Assembly (NCBI GenBank): GCA_022695795.1
Contig: MU404073.1
Coordinates: 186,001 to 250,000 of the forward strand
From: Biscogniauxia marginata
Taxonomy: Eukaryota > Ascomycota > Sordariomycetes > Xylariales > Xylariaceae
Direction of reading: 5' to 3'
Length of the DNA stretch: 64,000 bases
The notes beneath the pieces were generated by a model. That model searched no databases. It was not told the origin of the DNA and was given only the letters and a program-made list of their open reading frames with translations. A program made the translations under genes and the position numbers. This document shows positions 25,787-36,654 of this stretch, one piece after another (within the stretch, counting starts at the first letter, position 1; each line of letters opens with the position of its first letter).

Positions 25787-27008
25787 ATGGCACCAAAGAT
25801 ATTTCTGTAAGTAGAGACACACCGATAAAATCCATGCACGGTAGAACTCAGCTAATTGTAATCAAAGTACGGGAGCAACTGGTACGTAAGCATACCATCA
25901 TTTTGAAGGATCACAATTGTACTAAACTAATGTGACACAGGCTATATTGGTGGCGAGGCCCTCTACGCTCTGAACAAAGCGCACCCCGAGTACGAGTACG
26001 CATTGCTGGTCCGCAATGAGGAACGAGGAAAGCTGGTCTCGGGACAATATCCCAATGCTCGTCTCGTCTACGGCTCCCTTGACGATGCCAGTGTAATCGA
26101 AAAGGAAGCCGCCGCGGCTGATGTCGTTCTTCGTACGTATACTCCTATTTTGTTTCACATTACACGAATGCCAACTTCGAGGAATGAAAGAAATCTCTAA
26201 CAATCGAACAAAAACAGACACCGCCGATGCGGATAGTCTCCCCACCGCCCAGGCCATCGCCAAGGGACTGTCCTCCGGCCACACGGACGAGAAGCCCGGG
26301 TACTGGATCCACATCAGCGGCGCGGGCGTGCTCTGCTGGTACGACATGAAGAACCAGCGGGTCGGCGAGGCGCCGCTGCCGGAGCAGAGATACCACGACA
26401 TCGACGACATCGAGCGGATCGTGAACCTCCCGGGCGACGCGACCCCGCACTGGGAGGTCGACTCGGCCGTGCTCGCGGCGAACGGGAGCGGCTCGGGGAC
26501 GCGCACGATGGTGGTGGCGCCCCCGACGATCTACGGGACGGGCCGGGGGCCGGCGAACCGGCGCAGCCTGCAGGTGCCGCGGCTCGCGCGGCTCACGCTC
26601 GAGCGGGGGTTCGCGCCGGTGCAGGCGCCGGGCCTGGCGGAGTGGGACCACGTGCACGTGCGCGACCTGGCGGCGCTGCTCGTGCTGGCCGTGGAGGCGG
26701 CGCTCGACCCGGCGCGGGCGGCGGCGGCGGACCCGGAGGTCTTCGGGCCGCGGGCGTACTTCTTCGCCGAGAGCGGCACGCACCGCTGGAGCGACGTCGC
26801 GCGGTGGGTCGCCGAGGACGCGAGGGCGCAGGGCCTCGTCCCCGGGGCCGAGACCCGGGAGGTGTCCGACCCGCACGTCGGGTTCAACTCGAAGGGCGTG
26901 GCGGCGCGGGCGAGGAAGTACCTCGGCTGGGAGCCGAAGGAGGAGGCCTTTAGGGAGGGCGTCGCCGAGGCGGTGGCGTTCGAGGCGAAGAGGCTGGGTA
27001 GGGCTTGA
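25787..27008 (+). CDS. NAD(P)-binding Rossmann-fold epimerase/dehydratase-like protein
   Basis: Exons 25787-25806, 25868-25881, 25941-26132 and 26218-27008; 338 residues. The second exon is only 14 nt and encodes most of the nucleotide-binding loop: spliced, residues 5-16 read IFLTGATGYIGG, the GxxGxxG motif of extended short-chain dehydrogenases. Without that exon the motif is lost, which is strong support for it. Then come LLVRNEERG, ARLVYGSLDD and VLHTADAD, with an SGAG strand, VVAPPTIYGTGRG, and WDHVHVRDLAALLV, which fit the NAD-dependent epimerase/dehydratase family. A classical YxxxK pair is not obvious, so the reaction is uncertain. The last exon is far more GC-rich than the first three and the flanks. 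Confidence 0.85.
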
Positions 27009-28156
27009 GGGGAAGTCTGTAACGGGTCGTCGGTGTCGAAGATATTTTTCTTTAATCCCGTTTCTGTCTCTAGATAGTCTCCGGTCCTTTTTACTATACG
27101 CGCATAGATCTATCAAAATAGAAGAGTTGTGTTGAATACTAACACGATACATGTGAGCCCCAAAGATGGGTATAATGATCGTTTACCTGTTAAACAAAAT
27201 GGTGTGGCAGTGACTGTAAACATTCGTATTGTCGTCATTCTTGAGTAGGAAAGCTAAATAGCTAGGTTGTATAAAGTCAAGGACGATCTGAGTTGGCCTT
27301 TACCAGCAATGATACTTACTACATGTATGGGAACAAGATTGGGGGGAGGGCATATATAATAACATCGGACTTTCTATAGTATTAGTAGTGTTATGTTCTT
27401 CGATAAAAGCAGTTCGGGCTTTAACTGATTCTTAAAAACTTGATTACCTGATACATAAGAATATACTTTAATAAGACGCACCTAAGTATGGTCTTCTTCT
27501 AGTCACTTGTAGAGTCCAATCGAGCGAATCAGCATTATACAATCTATTGACTTCGTTGTAAGTAAAACATTGCTTGATCCCAGCTTTTAACATGTGAAAC
27601 GATATTAATATCTACACTCTTTATAGTCAACATGAAGGCTGTATATTTATGTAGGGATTTGTATGTAGGCTAGGCATGGAGATACTATAAGATCGGCATT
27701 AAACAACCTACATAGATCCGCAGGTCGGTGCCGACCTCAGTATAGCCATCCGATTAGACAGAATAGAGTTCAGTCCGCAGCGCTAGGGGGACTTCCCAAT
27801 TTCAATTAGGTCAGTGAGGGTGCATCGCGTCCTTCCCAAAACACAGCTTAATCGATGAGGCGAGGTTGTCGATCAGCGCACCTGCCATCATTTATCTAAT
27901 ACGAGGACAATCTCGGATTTAGACAAAACAAAACAGAAGTGGATCCTAGCCGTCTGTCTGTTTGTGAGGACTACCTAGGTAATTAATCCGGAACCTAGGT
28001 AGGTTATAAGTGGGTGATTTAACTAACGACACATATACACATACATTCTATACCCGTCACTACTTCACCTTGACCTTCACCTTCACCTTCGCCCTCCCCT
28101 CCCCTCTCCTTCCTCCTCCCCAGCACCCCAAAACCCTCCACCAGACCAAAAACACA
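27009..28156. other. AT-rich spacer, then leader with hexamer repeats
   Basis: No gene. CCTAGGTA-type motifs lie at 27972-28003. A CTTCACC/CTTGACC hexamer repeat at 28063-28091 lies in the probable leader of the next gene. Confidence 0.45.
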
Positions 28157-28219
28157 ATGCAAATCACGACTCCTCTCAAGCTCGCCTTCTCCTTCTCCTT
28201 CTCCTTCTCCTTCGCCTTC
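28063..28219. repeat. Hexanucleotide CTTCAC / CTCCTT repeats in leader and signal peptide
   Basis: Two blocks: 28063-28091 (CTTCAC units in the leader) and 28184-28219 (CTCCTT/CGCCTT units encoding the Phe-Ser repeat of the signal peptide). Both are polypyrimidine hexamer runs of the same type. Confidence 0.75.
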
Positions 28220-28585
28220 GCCGCCGTCATCCTCCCGCAGCCGGCCATAGCCACAGCCACAGCGACGACCTGGTCCTTCACCTTCTACGACGCCGAAGGC
28301 TGCGGCAACTCAACAACAACAACAATAACAACAACAAACAGTGTCGTAGAAGGATCGGGCGACGTCGCGTGCGCGGCGGTGCCGGACGCGCACCTGTCCC
28401 GCTCGATCCGCGGCGCCTTCATACCCGCCGGCGCCGGCGCCTGCGCGATCCACTTCTACACGGACGGGGCGTGCGGCTCGCGGCTCGCGTACGGGCTCAC
28501 GGGGCGCGCGACGGGCCGCTGCCTGTCGCTCGCGGGCGCGACGACGCCGCTGCGGTCGTACCAGGCTCTTGGCTGTGGGGGGTGA
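28157..28585 (+). CDS. Small secreted cysteine-containing protein
   Basis: Single-exon ORF of 142 residues from the first ATG; the longer upstream frame has no ATG start. Residues 1-34 form a signal peptide of odd composition: alternating Phe-Ser and Phe-Ala encoded by a TCCTTC/GCCTTC hexamer repeat, ending before IATATATTW. The mature part begins WSFTFYDAEGCGN and has six Cys (EGC, VAC, GAC, GAC, GRC, LGC), a Thr-rich stretch, and repeated small motifs (GACAIHFYTDGACGSR). No named family is recognised. Size, signal and even cysteine count fit fungal small secreted or effector-like proteins; this is inference. Confidence 0.7.
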   Translation: MQITTPLKLAFSFSFSFSFAFAAVILPQPAIATATATTWSFTFYDAEGCGNSTTTTITTTNSVVEGSGDVACAAVPDAHLSRSIRGAFIPAGAGACAIHFYTDGACGSRLAYGLTGRATGRCLSLAGATTPLRSYQALGCGG

Positions 28586-29708
28586 GACGAACCGGACCGG
28601 ACGGGCCGCCGGGGACTTTTTTTTGTCGTTGTGTGAAGGCATGGATGGGATGGATGGGATAGGTAACCCGTGGTTTTCGACAGGCTCCCATCACCATGCG
28701 GAACATCTTTGTTTGGTGCTATATTTACCTACGATCTCTTGATTTTCTACTTGTAAATAAGTTAATCGACTTAAACACGGAAGTCATGCGTGTCTGGGTT
28801 TGTAAATACCTACTGGATGGGTCTGAGAATATGGTGTCTGCTCCTCAACTCATATTAACGGCCACATTCCTAGTGTAACTTGACTTGGCAGAAATCCGCC
28901 CCCCCATGGTTTCTCCGAGGCTGCCATCATAGTCGTATACTTCCCGTCGTTGCTTGACAGATATATTATAAATTAGTAGTCTGCTTAGTATCTATCGATG
29001 CATCTTACCTAAGTAACCCAGCCAGTTATGTACCTAGGTAGCTAAGATCATGAAACAACGTAGGCGGGATAAAAAAAAAGTATGATAGCTAGCACTTCAA
29101 TATCTCGTGATTTATACTGGAATGTCCCTTTGCCACGATGCATACTATTCCAAGTGATGAAATATCCTGTGTTAATGTCTAGGTTACCCGTGCGCCCGAT
29201 CGGGTTTAACTTTAATAATTGCTGGTGGATCGAAGACTTTTTAGTGGAGATATACCAGCCCCAGTACCTAAGCCCCATCCGTGCGTTGGAGCCGCAGTGG
29301 CTTGTGCGTCGGCCCCGCCGGTCGCGTTTCTTAAAAGAAAATTTCTCCCGGACGTCCAACTTCTCTTGCTCTTCTCTCTTCTCCATCAATGTCATCGGCA
29401 TTCATATTAGAGTCTCGGGATAAGCCTCCGGAAAAACCACGTGTTCTTCTTCAATGCTTGTCCAGGTTCCCTCGCGGACCTCTTGCGCGCTCAATGATCG
29501 CCTAGAACGATTTCCGCTCCGCACAATGTTGCCCGATATATCCTTCTTTTTGGCCGTTCGGGTTGACGCAACAAGCAGCGTGGAACATAAACCGTACACA
29601 ACAGGATATGTTGTGAGATGGATCGAGAGATATTCACTCGTAACTTAATTTAGTCTAAGTATAACCCGGCATGTTTGACTATTTATATATACATACACCT
29701 ATATTCGA
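28586..29708. other. Convergent spacer
   Basis: Separates the secreted-protein gene (plus) from cmc4 (minus). ORFs of 60-117 codons at 29048-29648 occur on both strands with no recognisable domain. A GGGAT repeat lies at about 28641-28662. Confidence 0.4.
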
Positions 29709-30129
29709 TCACTTGCTCCTCTCCTCCTGGCGCTGTTTCAACTTGAGTCGCAAGAGATTGGGCTTCGGACAGCTGACGGTGCTTGCGTTGTCCCCGTTCT
29801 GCTTGTAGAATGCGTCACAGCATTCGTACAGGGCGTCGATCAGATGGGAGCACTTGGCTTCGTTGAATCCATTCTTGCCCAGGCAATCTGTTCTGTGTAA
29901 GCCGGACGGACAAGTGCCGACGCGGATGATTTCGGTTACCTTGTATGGCACACTGTCACAGCAAAGAACAGTAGTCAGTGAGCGAGGTGACTTCCTCCTA
30001 GGTTATGAAGTTGGACTTACGGCTCGGGGGTGGCAAGGAGGTTTCGAGGCGAGATCTTCCTTTAATGCCTACGGATTTCTCTCGTCAGTCCGAGATATTC
30101 ATCTAGATTACGTGCTGCCAACAGACCAT
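29709..30129 (-). CDS. CMC4: Cmc4-like twin-CX9C mitochondrial intermembrane-space protein
   Basis: Model on the minus strand: 30129-30127 (ATG only), 30068-30021, 29952-29940 (13 nt) and 29887-29709; 80 residues. Spliced, it has the twin CX9C pattern: Cys-HPRACAIQD-Cys in the first helix and Cys-SHLIDALYE-Cys in the second, followed by a third Cys pair partner (ECC and SC) and a basic end (LLRLKLKQRQEE). This is the Cmc4 arrangement. Such proteins are imported by the Mia40 oxidation pathway, and family members support respiratory-chain assembly. The 13-nt exon (TGTGCCATACAAG) supplies CAIQ and is essential to the motif. The start is the weakest part: an exon made of just the ATG, followed directly by GTCTGT, gives a complete frame, but another upstream start is possible. 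Confidence 0.82.
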
Positions 30130-30391
30130 GTCATAGAAGCCCGGCTACTAATAGCTAAAGAATAACAGATAGGTAGTGTATTAAAGGTGTAATGTATTGA
30201 TGTAAGAAAATATATGTCAAGGAAATCTAGACTGGTATATCGTATGGTAAGTGTAGATTTGCCGACTATCTACGGAGTACCACGTATTTAGACAGTAGCA
30301 GTAGGTACCACCTTAATTCTTTGGCCACATGGGAAAGGGTCCGACCCTGTCAGGAACCATGATGTAATGTGATAATACAAACCCCCCTTGT

Positions 30392-30412
30392 CTAGGTACC
30401 TAGGTACCTAGG
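30392..30412. repeat. CTAGGTAC tandem palindrome
   Basis: Near-perfect tandem of the self-complementary unit CTAGGTAC; one of many copies of this motif in the window. Confidence 0.85.
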
Positions 30413-31011
30413 ATTAGATGGAAGGTTATGTACTACCTGCATACTAGTACCGTGCATGTCTTCTAACACTGTCATCATTCTAGATGTAAAAAGCCGCGAA
30501 CGTTGGAAAGAGAGACCTGTTGCCATGGTGTGCGCCCGATGGGAAAAAATTTTTTTGAAGGGGGTAGTAGGTAGCTGCCTAGAGGCCTGAGACGTAGCGG
30601 AACGAGTCACCCGGAGTTAAGGGCTTTCAGTGAGCAGCAGGCACCTAGTGCAAATGTGCACAGGCCACAGTTGCCCCGCATAGACCTACCTGGAAAAGGT
30701 CCACCCCTTCCGCCGCCTCTCGCGCAGCCTTCTTCGCGTTTCCCTCAACCTCACCAAACTTTAGGCGCATCAAACAAACCTGGTCTTTGTCTCTCTTTTT
30801 CTTCGACGCATTTCTTCCTCACCTTTCCCTCGACATCCTACAGACTAGCATCTTGGTTAAAGGATCCCATCCTGTCGTCCCCACAGCCAAGCCTGTTTCT
30901 CAGCCTCTGATCACACGGGCACCTTCATTTCTAGTCTGTAAGTAATGCCTCGCTTCAGTTACCCGCGCAATCGCATTCTGCTGCTGTATTTCCAGTTGTG
31001 ATTAGTTCCTA

Positions 31012-31036
31012 CAATCCCAATCCCAATCCCAATCCC
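31012..31036. repeat. CCCAAT tandem repeat in the SUMO leader/promoter
   Basis: Four tandem TCCCAA-type units give overlapping CCAAT pentamers. Could be binding sites for the CCAAT-binding complex or just a simple repeat in the leader. Confidence 0.5.
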
Positions 31037-31478
31037 CCACCACACCCGATCACTACCACTGGATCACTATCACCGCCCACGAGGTTGCCCTACACAAAAA
31101 GCACCAACTCTCCCTGTGCCCTTCTTCACATCTTCCGTCGCAACTAGGTGCCTACATCTATGCCTGGGTACAACTCACATCACAAGTGAATCATTTGGGA
31201 TCTGTACCTCGCAGCTACTCTCTGCCTATCTCATTGGGTATCTGTCCCTCATCAACCCACACGCCATCCCATCCCGTACTGCCTAATCCCCAAGACGCGC
31301 ATTCCTATTTTATTTTATCCGGACTTTACCAACTAACATATTATATCCTCTGTCGATAGCACCACAACTGCCACCCTCTCTGCCACATCCTTACGATACC
31401 GCTGCCTGCTGCCTGCTGCTGGTAACCAAGAATCCCGAACTTCTCCAACTTCGAACGAAAAGCAGAAAACGGGAGAAA

Positions 31479-31937
31479 ATGTCTGGAGAGAACGACAGCG
31501 GAAGCCCTGCGGGGGAGCGTCCCGAGGCTCCTGCTGGTGCTGAGCATTTGAACATTAAGGTCACTGATAACAACAACGAGGTCTTCTTCAAGATCAAGCG
31601 AACGACGAAGCTAGAAAAGCTCATGACTGCCTTCTGTGAGCGGCAAGGCAAGAACGTCGAGTCGGTACGATTTCTATTTGAAGGCCAGCGCGTTCAGAAG
31701 ACCGACACACCCGATTCTGTAAGTTCTCGCCGCGGTCCGTTCGTTTATCTAGTACCTACAATTTTTCCTGCCTTTCTGTTTCTCCCAATAGTCCTTCTTC
31801 TTTTGCTTCTCTTTTACTTCTTCCATTTTTTAATCTACCTCTTTGCTAACGTGGTTCAATTTACTCTTCTACAGCTTGAGATGGCAGATGGCGACACGCT
31901 TGAAGTCCACCAAGAACAAGTTGGCGGCTGCTGCTGA
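31479..31937 (+). CDS. smt3: SUMO (Smt3-like) precursor
   Basis: Exons 31479-31718 and 31875-31937, phase-0 intron of 156 nt (GTAAGT...ACAG); 100 residues. A flexible acidic/proline amino terminus (1-22) precedes the ubiquitin-like fold: HLNIKVTDNNNEVFFKIKR, KLEKLMTAFCERQG, VRFLFEGQRV, LEMADGDTLEVHQEQVGG. The protein ends GG-CC, so the SUMO protease must remove two Cys to expose the conjugation-ready Gly-Gly. It is attached to lysines of nuclear and other proteins and takes part in transcription, DNA repair and cell-cycle control. The length matches fungal SUMO. Confidence 0.95.
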   Translation: MSGENDSGSPAGERPEAPAGAEHLNIKVTDNNNEVFFKIKRTTKLEKLMTAFCERQGKNVESVRFLFEGQRVQKTDTPDSVSSRRGPFVYLVPTIFPAFLFLPIVLLLLLLFYFFHFLIYLFANVVQFTLLQLEMADGDTLEVHQEQVGGCC

Positions 31938-33993
31938 AATGGCGCACGCACGCACCCCTTGCCCCTCACCTTACGAACTTCTACCAACTAGGCACCCTAA
32001 CAGGAAGTCAGGCCGAGTGAGCTTCTGAAGCACCCAGGGAGGGTTTGGCAAAAAAAATCACACGTTGCAAGATGGGATGAGGAAAGAAAAAAAATTACAA
32101 TCAAGAAAAAAAAAAGATGAATATGTTGGCAATAATGATTGCTATATGAGGGGAAAGAAAGGAAGGAAGCTTTCTACGTATGATCTGTTTTTTACGAGCC
32201 TCCCTTCTTTCCCCACAGTTTCTCTTTCTCTCTCTTCCTAGATGGGGGCTTTTCGGCGTTGATCTGGCAATCTTGCATCTTAGGTTTTTTTTTGCACTAT
32301 GCAAAAAAACTGATCATCAAACGCACTAATATGAGAGAAAGAGAAAAGGTCGATAGTTGATTAATTTGAGGCACATCCCCAACCAACCGACCAATGAAAC
32401 AACCTGCTGTGAGACGGTGCAAGAATGTGGGAGAGTTGTATGCTGTCTAGTAAAAATTGCATTCCCTTTACCTATCACGGCCAGGGGGACTACATGCCAT
32501 TTCGAGTCTTCCTTGTTGTTCTTCAAGTTCCTTCAACTACCCAAGTGCTTCCTGCCTATATAGCCCCGTGTATTTTGCCGCTCATTATACCCCTACCATT
32601 ATTAAGCTAAAGCGTACCTCAGATAGAGGTACTCCATCCTCCGAGCAGGCGTCAGGGTTTAAATCCCCTCGAATCCCGTAACATGGAATTAGTTGGCCGA
32701 ACTGTATTACTACCTGCCTGCTTGTGGTGGGTAGAGAGGGAATAGCAACACTTGCCTTGGCGTGGGAAAGACGACCACTTGAGCTGTGTTAATATGCTGA
32801 ATAAGCCATTGCATATACCTTAGGTAGGTATAGAAGGGCATAGAGAATCACTCAAGGCTGTGAGTACTATAGTACTTTAATAAACTCCGTTAGGCACTGT
32901 GGTACATGTCAGCACTATGTAGTTACTTACATAGCTGATAATCCTCAATTTCTAGGTACTTGGTTCAAGTTCAAGTCTTCAACAAGGGACCGGGCACAAC
33001 ACGTAGCAAAGTAGGTATGCAGGTACCTAGTCAAGAGATGTTTAAAAGAAAGCCTCGAAAATCGATATTCATTCTACTCACTCACTCTCTCTTCCACCGC
33101 TTGTCTCTCCCTTGTATAATTACGTACGTACCTACCCCCCATCTCTCATTATCCTCACCATCCCACTACGGAAGAAAAGCCGAAAAAACAATACCGTCTG
33201 TGCGAATCCATTGTGTTTTCAATTCCAAAACTTCAAAAAACTTGAGAAGGCATAAAAAAAAAAAAAAAAAAAATTTTTCATGCATGATCGATTAAAAAAC
33301 AAAAAAAAATAAAAATTACTCCACGCTACTAATAAAAGCAAGCAATCCAATGAATATCAATAAACCCATACATACCATACCATCAACCCATCAGTCAAGT
33401 TGGAAAAAAACCCACGAAAAAAAAAACCGCATAAACACCCTGCAAGTAAAGAGTAAACCCATAGAACGTTCAGAAGAAAAACCCCTTTTCCCCAGTAGCA
33501 ACAGACTCCATACCCTCCCTCCTCCTTTTTCCTAACACACACACACACTCTCTCTCTCTTCATTACACACCAATCTATAACCCCATTCTTGGTGGTCATC
33601 AATCTTTTTTCATTCTCATTCTCATTCTCATGATCACAGAAAACAAAACTCTTTTCCTAATTCGGTCGGTCGTGGAGGGGGATGATAGGCGTTTCATATA
33701 ATCATCGTCATGAAAAAAATAAATAAAAAGAGGGAGGGGGGCCGAGGGGGAGCAGGACGAGGACGAGGAAGAAAAAGGAGTTCTTGCTTTCGTTTCCATC
33801 CCATCCCATCCCATCTTTCCTTCTCTCCACACTTCTCATTATCAACTTCCTCCCTCCTCTCCTCTCTCCCTTCCTCATACACACCCACCCACCCACCCAC
33901 ACAACCCCCACAATCCTCTCATTTCTCCCTCCCTCCCCCCCTTTGTACTACCTTCTTCTCTTCCCCTCCCATCACAACCTCAAGCCTCAAGCC
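31938..33993. other. Convergent spacer rich in simple repeats
   Basis: 3' regions of SUMO (plus) and the LIM gene (minus). Contains long A runs (33253-33272), a CA/CT stretch (33535-33560), a CATTCT repeat (33611-33630) and CATCC repeats (about 33797-33815). No coding region supported. Confidence 0.5.
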
Positions 33994-36654
33994 TCAAGCC
34001 TTAAGTTCCCTAGCCCGACACCCCGTGCACAGCACCACCATATCCGCGCCCCGGTCCGCCATGGGGAAGATCTGCCCGTCGTCGAACCCGCCCCCGCACG
34101 TCGCGCACCGGAAGCACCCGTCGTGCCACTCGGCCCCCAGCGCGCGCACGTACTGCCCGACGACCGCCGCCCGGCACCCCTTGCACTTGGGCGCCCGCCG
34201 CTCCGTCCGCCGCGTCTGGCAGTTGACGCACCACGCGTACCCGTCCTTCTCGATGTGCGTCATGCCCCGCTCGAACGGGTCCCCGCACTCGGCGCAGAAG
34301 AAGTGCCCGTAGTGCCAGTGCGCCCCCAGCGCCACCACGTGCTCCCCCAGGATCGGCGTCCGGCAGTGCTTGCACCGCGGCGCGAACAGCTCGTGCCAGT
34401 CCAGGTGGCAGTAGAACCGGTGCCGCTCGTCCCCGTCCTCCGCCATCGTCTTGCCCGGCTCCTCCTCCAGCACCTCGCCCGCCGCCCGCCGCCGGATCCG
34501 CTCCAGCCGCTCCGCCCGGGACGCGTCCGGCTCCGGGCTGATCTCGAGCGCCTCGAGCGCCGTCCCGCACGCGTAGCAGCGGAAGCACTGCGGGTGGAAG
34601 CGCTCCGAGGCCCCCTTCAGCGCCACGAAGCGGCCCTCGATGGGAAGTTGACAGTCGGCGCAGATGGCCGTTGCGCGGGGTGACGCCCCCGGCGCTGGGG
34701 ACCAGTGGCTTCGAGGCCGTCCTCCCAGAGCATTGCGGAGGTTCTTCGGATCGGGCAGTGGCCTGGCCGAGGGCTTCCTCTCACTGTCGGGTGTCACTAT
34801 GACTGGGACGCTTGGCGTGGAGCTGTTGCTGTTGCTCTTCTTGCTGCTGTCGTCATCGGGTAGCATGATTGTCGGGACCGCCGGGCTGTCATCTGAGACG
34901 GAAATGCTAGGTACATCTGGGCTACCACTTCCGTCTACGCGAATGGTTGGGGCGGCCGGTGTGCCGCGTGACCTTGATGGCGACGCCGAGGCCGGAACAT
35001 CCGGCGCAGATGAGACATCAGACACAGGCGACGGCGTGTTTTGACCCGCACGCTCTTTTGTGACCCCGAAAGGGACTCGGCGGGACTCTTCTGGCTTTGG
35101 ATCAGTTGCCTCTTCCGGGGCCTTCCAGTTTTTGTCAAAGCTTACGATTGGACGTCCGGGACTGTCACTAACCGCTGACGGTGTAGGGAGCTTCGCGCTG
35201 CGGTTGGCGAGCCGCATGCTCGTCGCCTGCCTGATATCATCACCGCGTATCTCCATGCCGTTCTTTGTAGGGATTTCTTGGGGTTTGGGCGGGGAGTTAG
35301 CAGTATTGTTGGTGGTGTAAGCGGGGTTGCGAGACTGTGTGGGAGGATTCCTGTGAATCTCATATCTTGACCAGGGTTTGGTGGGCGTGACGACTGGAGA
35401 GCTGGGGGATCCAGAGGTAGCTTCAGGGGCAAACTGGACCTTACTAGGAGGGTTTTTCGTCTTTATCCTCAGCGGTTGTGACAGCCCCGGCGAGCCCGAT
35501 TCTTTTGACTTTCGCTCCTGTATACTACCCTCGGGTTCCTCCCATATCTGATCACCTGAGAAAGGCTTCTCGATCTCTCCGCTAATGTTGCGCCTCATAC
35601 TGCTCCTCCGGCGGCCATTAGAGGTGATACGTGAACCACTACTTATGCCATGGTAGGTCTTAGACTTCGTAGACCCTGTCGAGACGAGCCGGGGTTGATC
35701 CAGGCTCTCGCGGCCACTACCGGGAGAAGAAGCCCGGTCACTCCCAGAAGAGCTGGGAGAGAAAGAACGAATCGAGTCTCGCGCAAGCCCCGTAGCAACA
35801 ATCTCATTGCCATATCGTCCGGCACTAGCGGCACGAGCATGGGAATAGCTGTCCTTCCGCAGATGGGGCCTGTACTTATAAGGCGCACCAGGTTCGGGAG
35901 GCTTGACACCGTGCTGATGTTGCCATACTAGTTCAGCAGCCTCGTCTAAAGCGGCGTTATAAAGGCGACTTTCGTCATCCTCCGGCTGCTCGTCCTGGGG
36001 CTTGTCCTTGAGATCCATGTGGTCCAAGGCCTGATGAAGAGAAAATGCCTCTTCCTTTTCCATCCATCTCTGGCCACGCTCGATGTACGTGTCAGTCGGG
36101 ACAACGTCGGCAGGCTTCAGGGGAGGTTCAGTCGGCTTTTCGGGATAGTAATCCTTCCCAGATACGGTATTTGTGGTGTATCTGGACACGACGCTTCCGG
36201 CGTAGCTGGGTCGACTTCCGCGTGGCCTGACCATGTCGGAATGTGGTCTCCTAGGACTGTTAGACATTTCGGACTGGACAGATGCGCCTGCAACGGATTG
36301 ACGGCCGGTGGTGAAAGGATCTGACGAATCGGGACGTGACGATCTCAAGGACGGCGGCGGTGGTCGGGCTCCCCCAGGACGAACGACACGGTTCTCTCGC
36401 AGATTTGTGAGGTAGGAAGCTACGCAGAGACCACTGTTAGCGTGGGTGCGTCAATACAGACAGACGGGACTGATCGGTTGGTAAGGTAAGTAGGTAAGTA
36501 GGCAAGTAAAACAAGCAAGATAAGTGTGCAGTCGTGTGAAGTTGGTCTTTCTTGGGGATGGCGAACCGAATTGATCATTGTTCATGTAAGTGGGCGACGG
36601 CGGAGTCACCTTTCTAGGTGACGATCGGTCCCTCGACTTGCCTCGGAGCTGCAT
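33994..36654 (-). CDS. LIM-domain protein with three LIM domains (paxillin-like type)
   Basis: Exons 36654-36567 and 36419-33994 on the minus strand; 837 residues. The intron (GTTCGC...TAG, phase 1) restores FASYLTNLRENR. About 600 residues of Ser/Pro-rich disordered sequence contain a motif-like QLRGKSRDRSS start and several basic-proline stretches. Three carboxy-terminal LIM zinc-finger domains occupy about residues 612-837: CADCQLPIEGRFVAL with HPQCFRCYAC, CKHCRTPILGEHVVAL with HYGHFFCAEC, and CKGCRAAVVGQYVRAL with HDGCFRCATC. The second half of the first LIM is split by a charged helical insert of about 45 residues. LIM arrays bind proteins, often linking signalling to the actin cytoskeleton and polarity sites. 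The GC-rich LIM exon creates long open frames on the opposite strand that I regard as shadows. Confidence 0.9.

Larger units (their letters stand above)
30130..31478. other. Divergent spacer and long leader of the SUMO gene
   Basis: Holds the promoters of cmc4 and SUMO. A TAGGTACC repeat lies at 30392-30412. From about 30650 the sequence is C/T-rich leader-like DNA with a possible 5'UTR intron donor GTAAGT at 30938; its acceptor is not certain. A tandem CCCAAT run lies at 31012-31036. Confidence 0.45.

Noticed and set aside
19145..27008. Possible biosynthetic gene cluster (two membrane proteins, oxidoreductase-like gene)
   Set aside because: No backbone synthase, cytochrome P450 or pathway regulator is present between them.
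26160..27152. 330-codon ORF on the minus strand
   Set aside because: Arg/Pro/His-rich shadow of the GC-rich last exon of the epimerase-like gene; no domain, composition explained by the other strand.
33784..34683. 299-codon plus-strand ORF
   Set aside because: Antisense shadow of the GC-rich LIM-domain exon; Pro/Arg/Leu-rich with no known fold.
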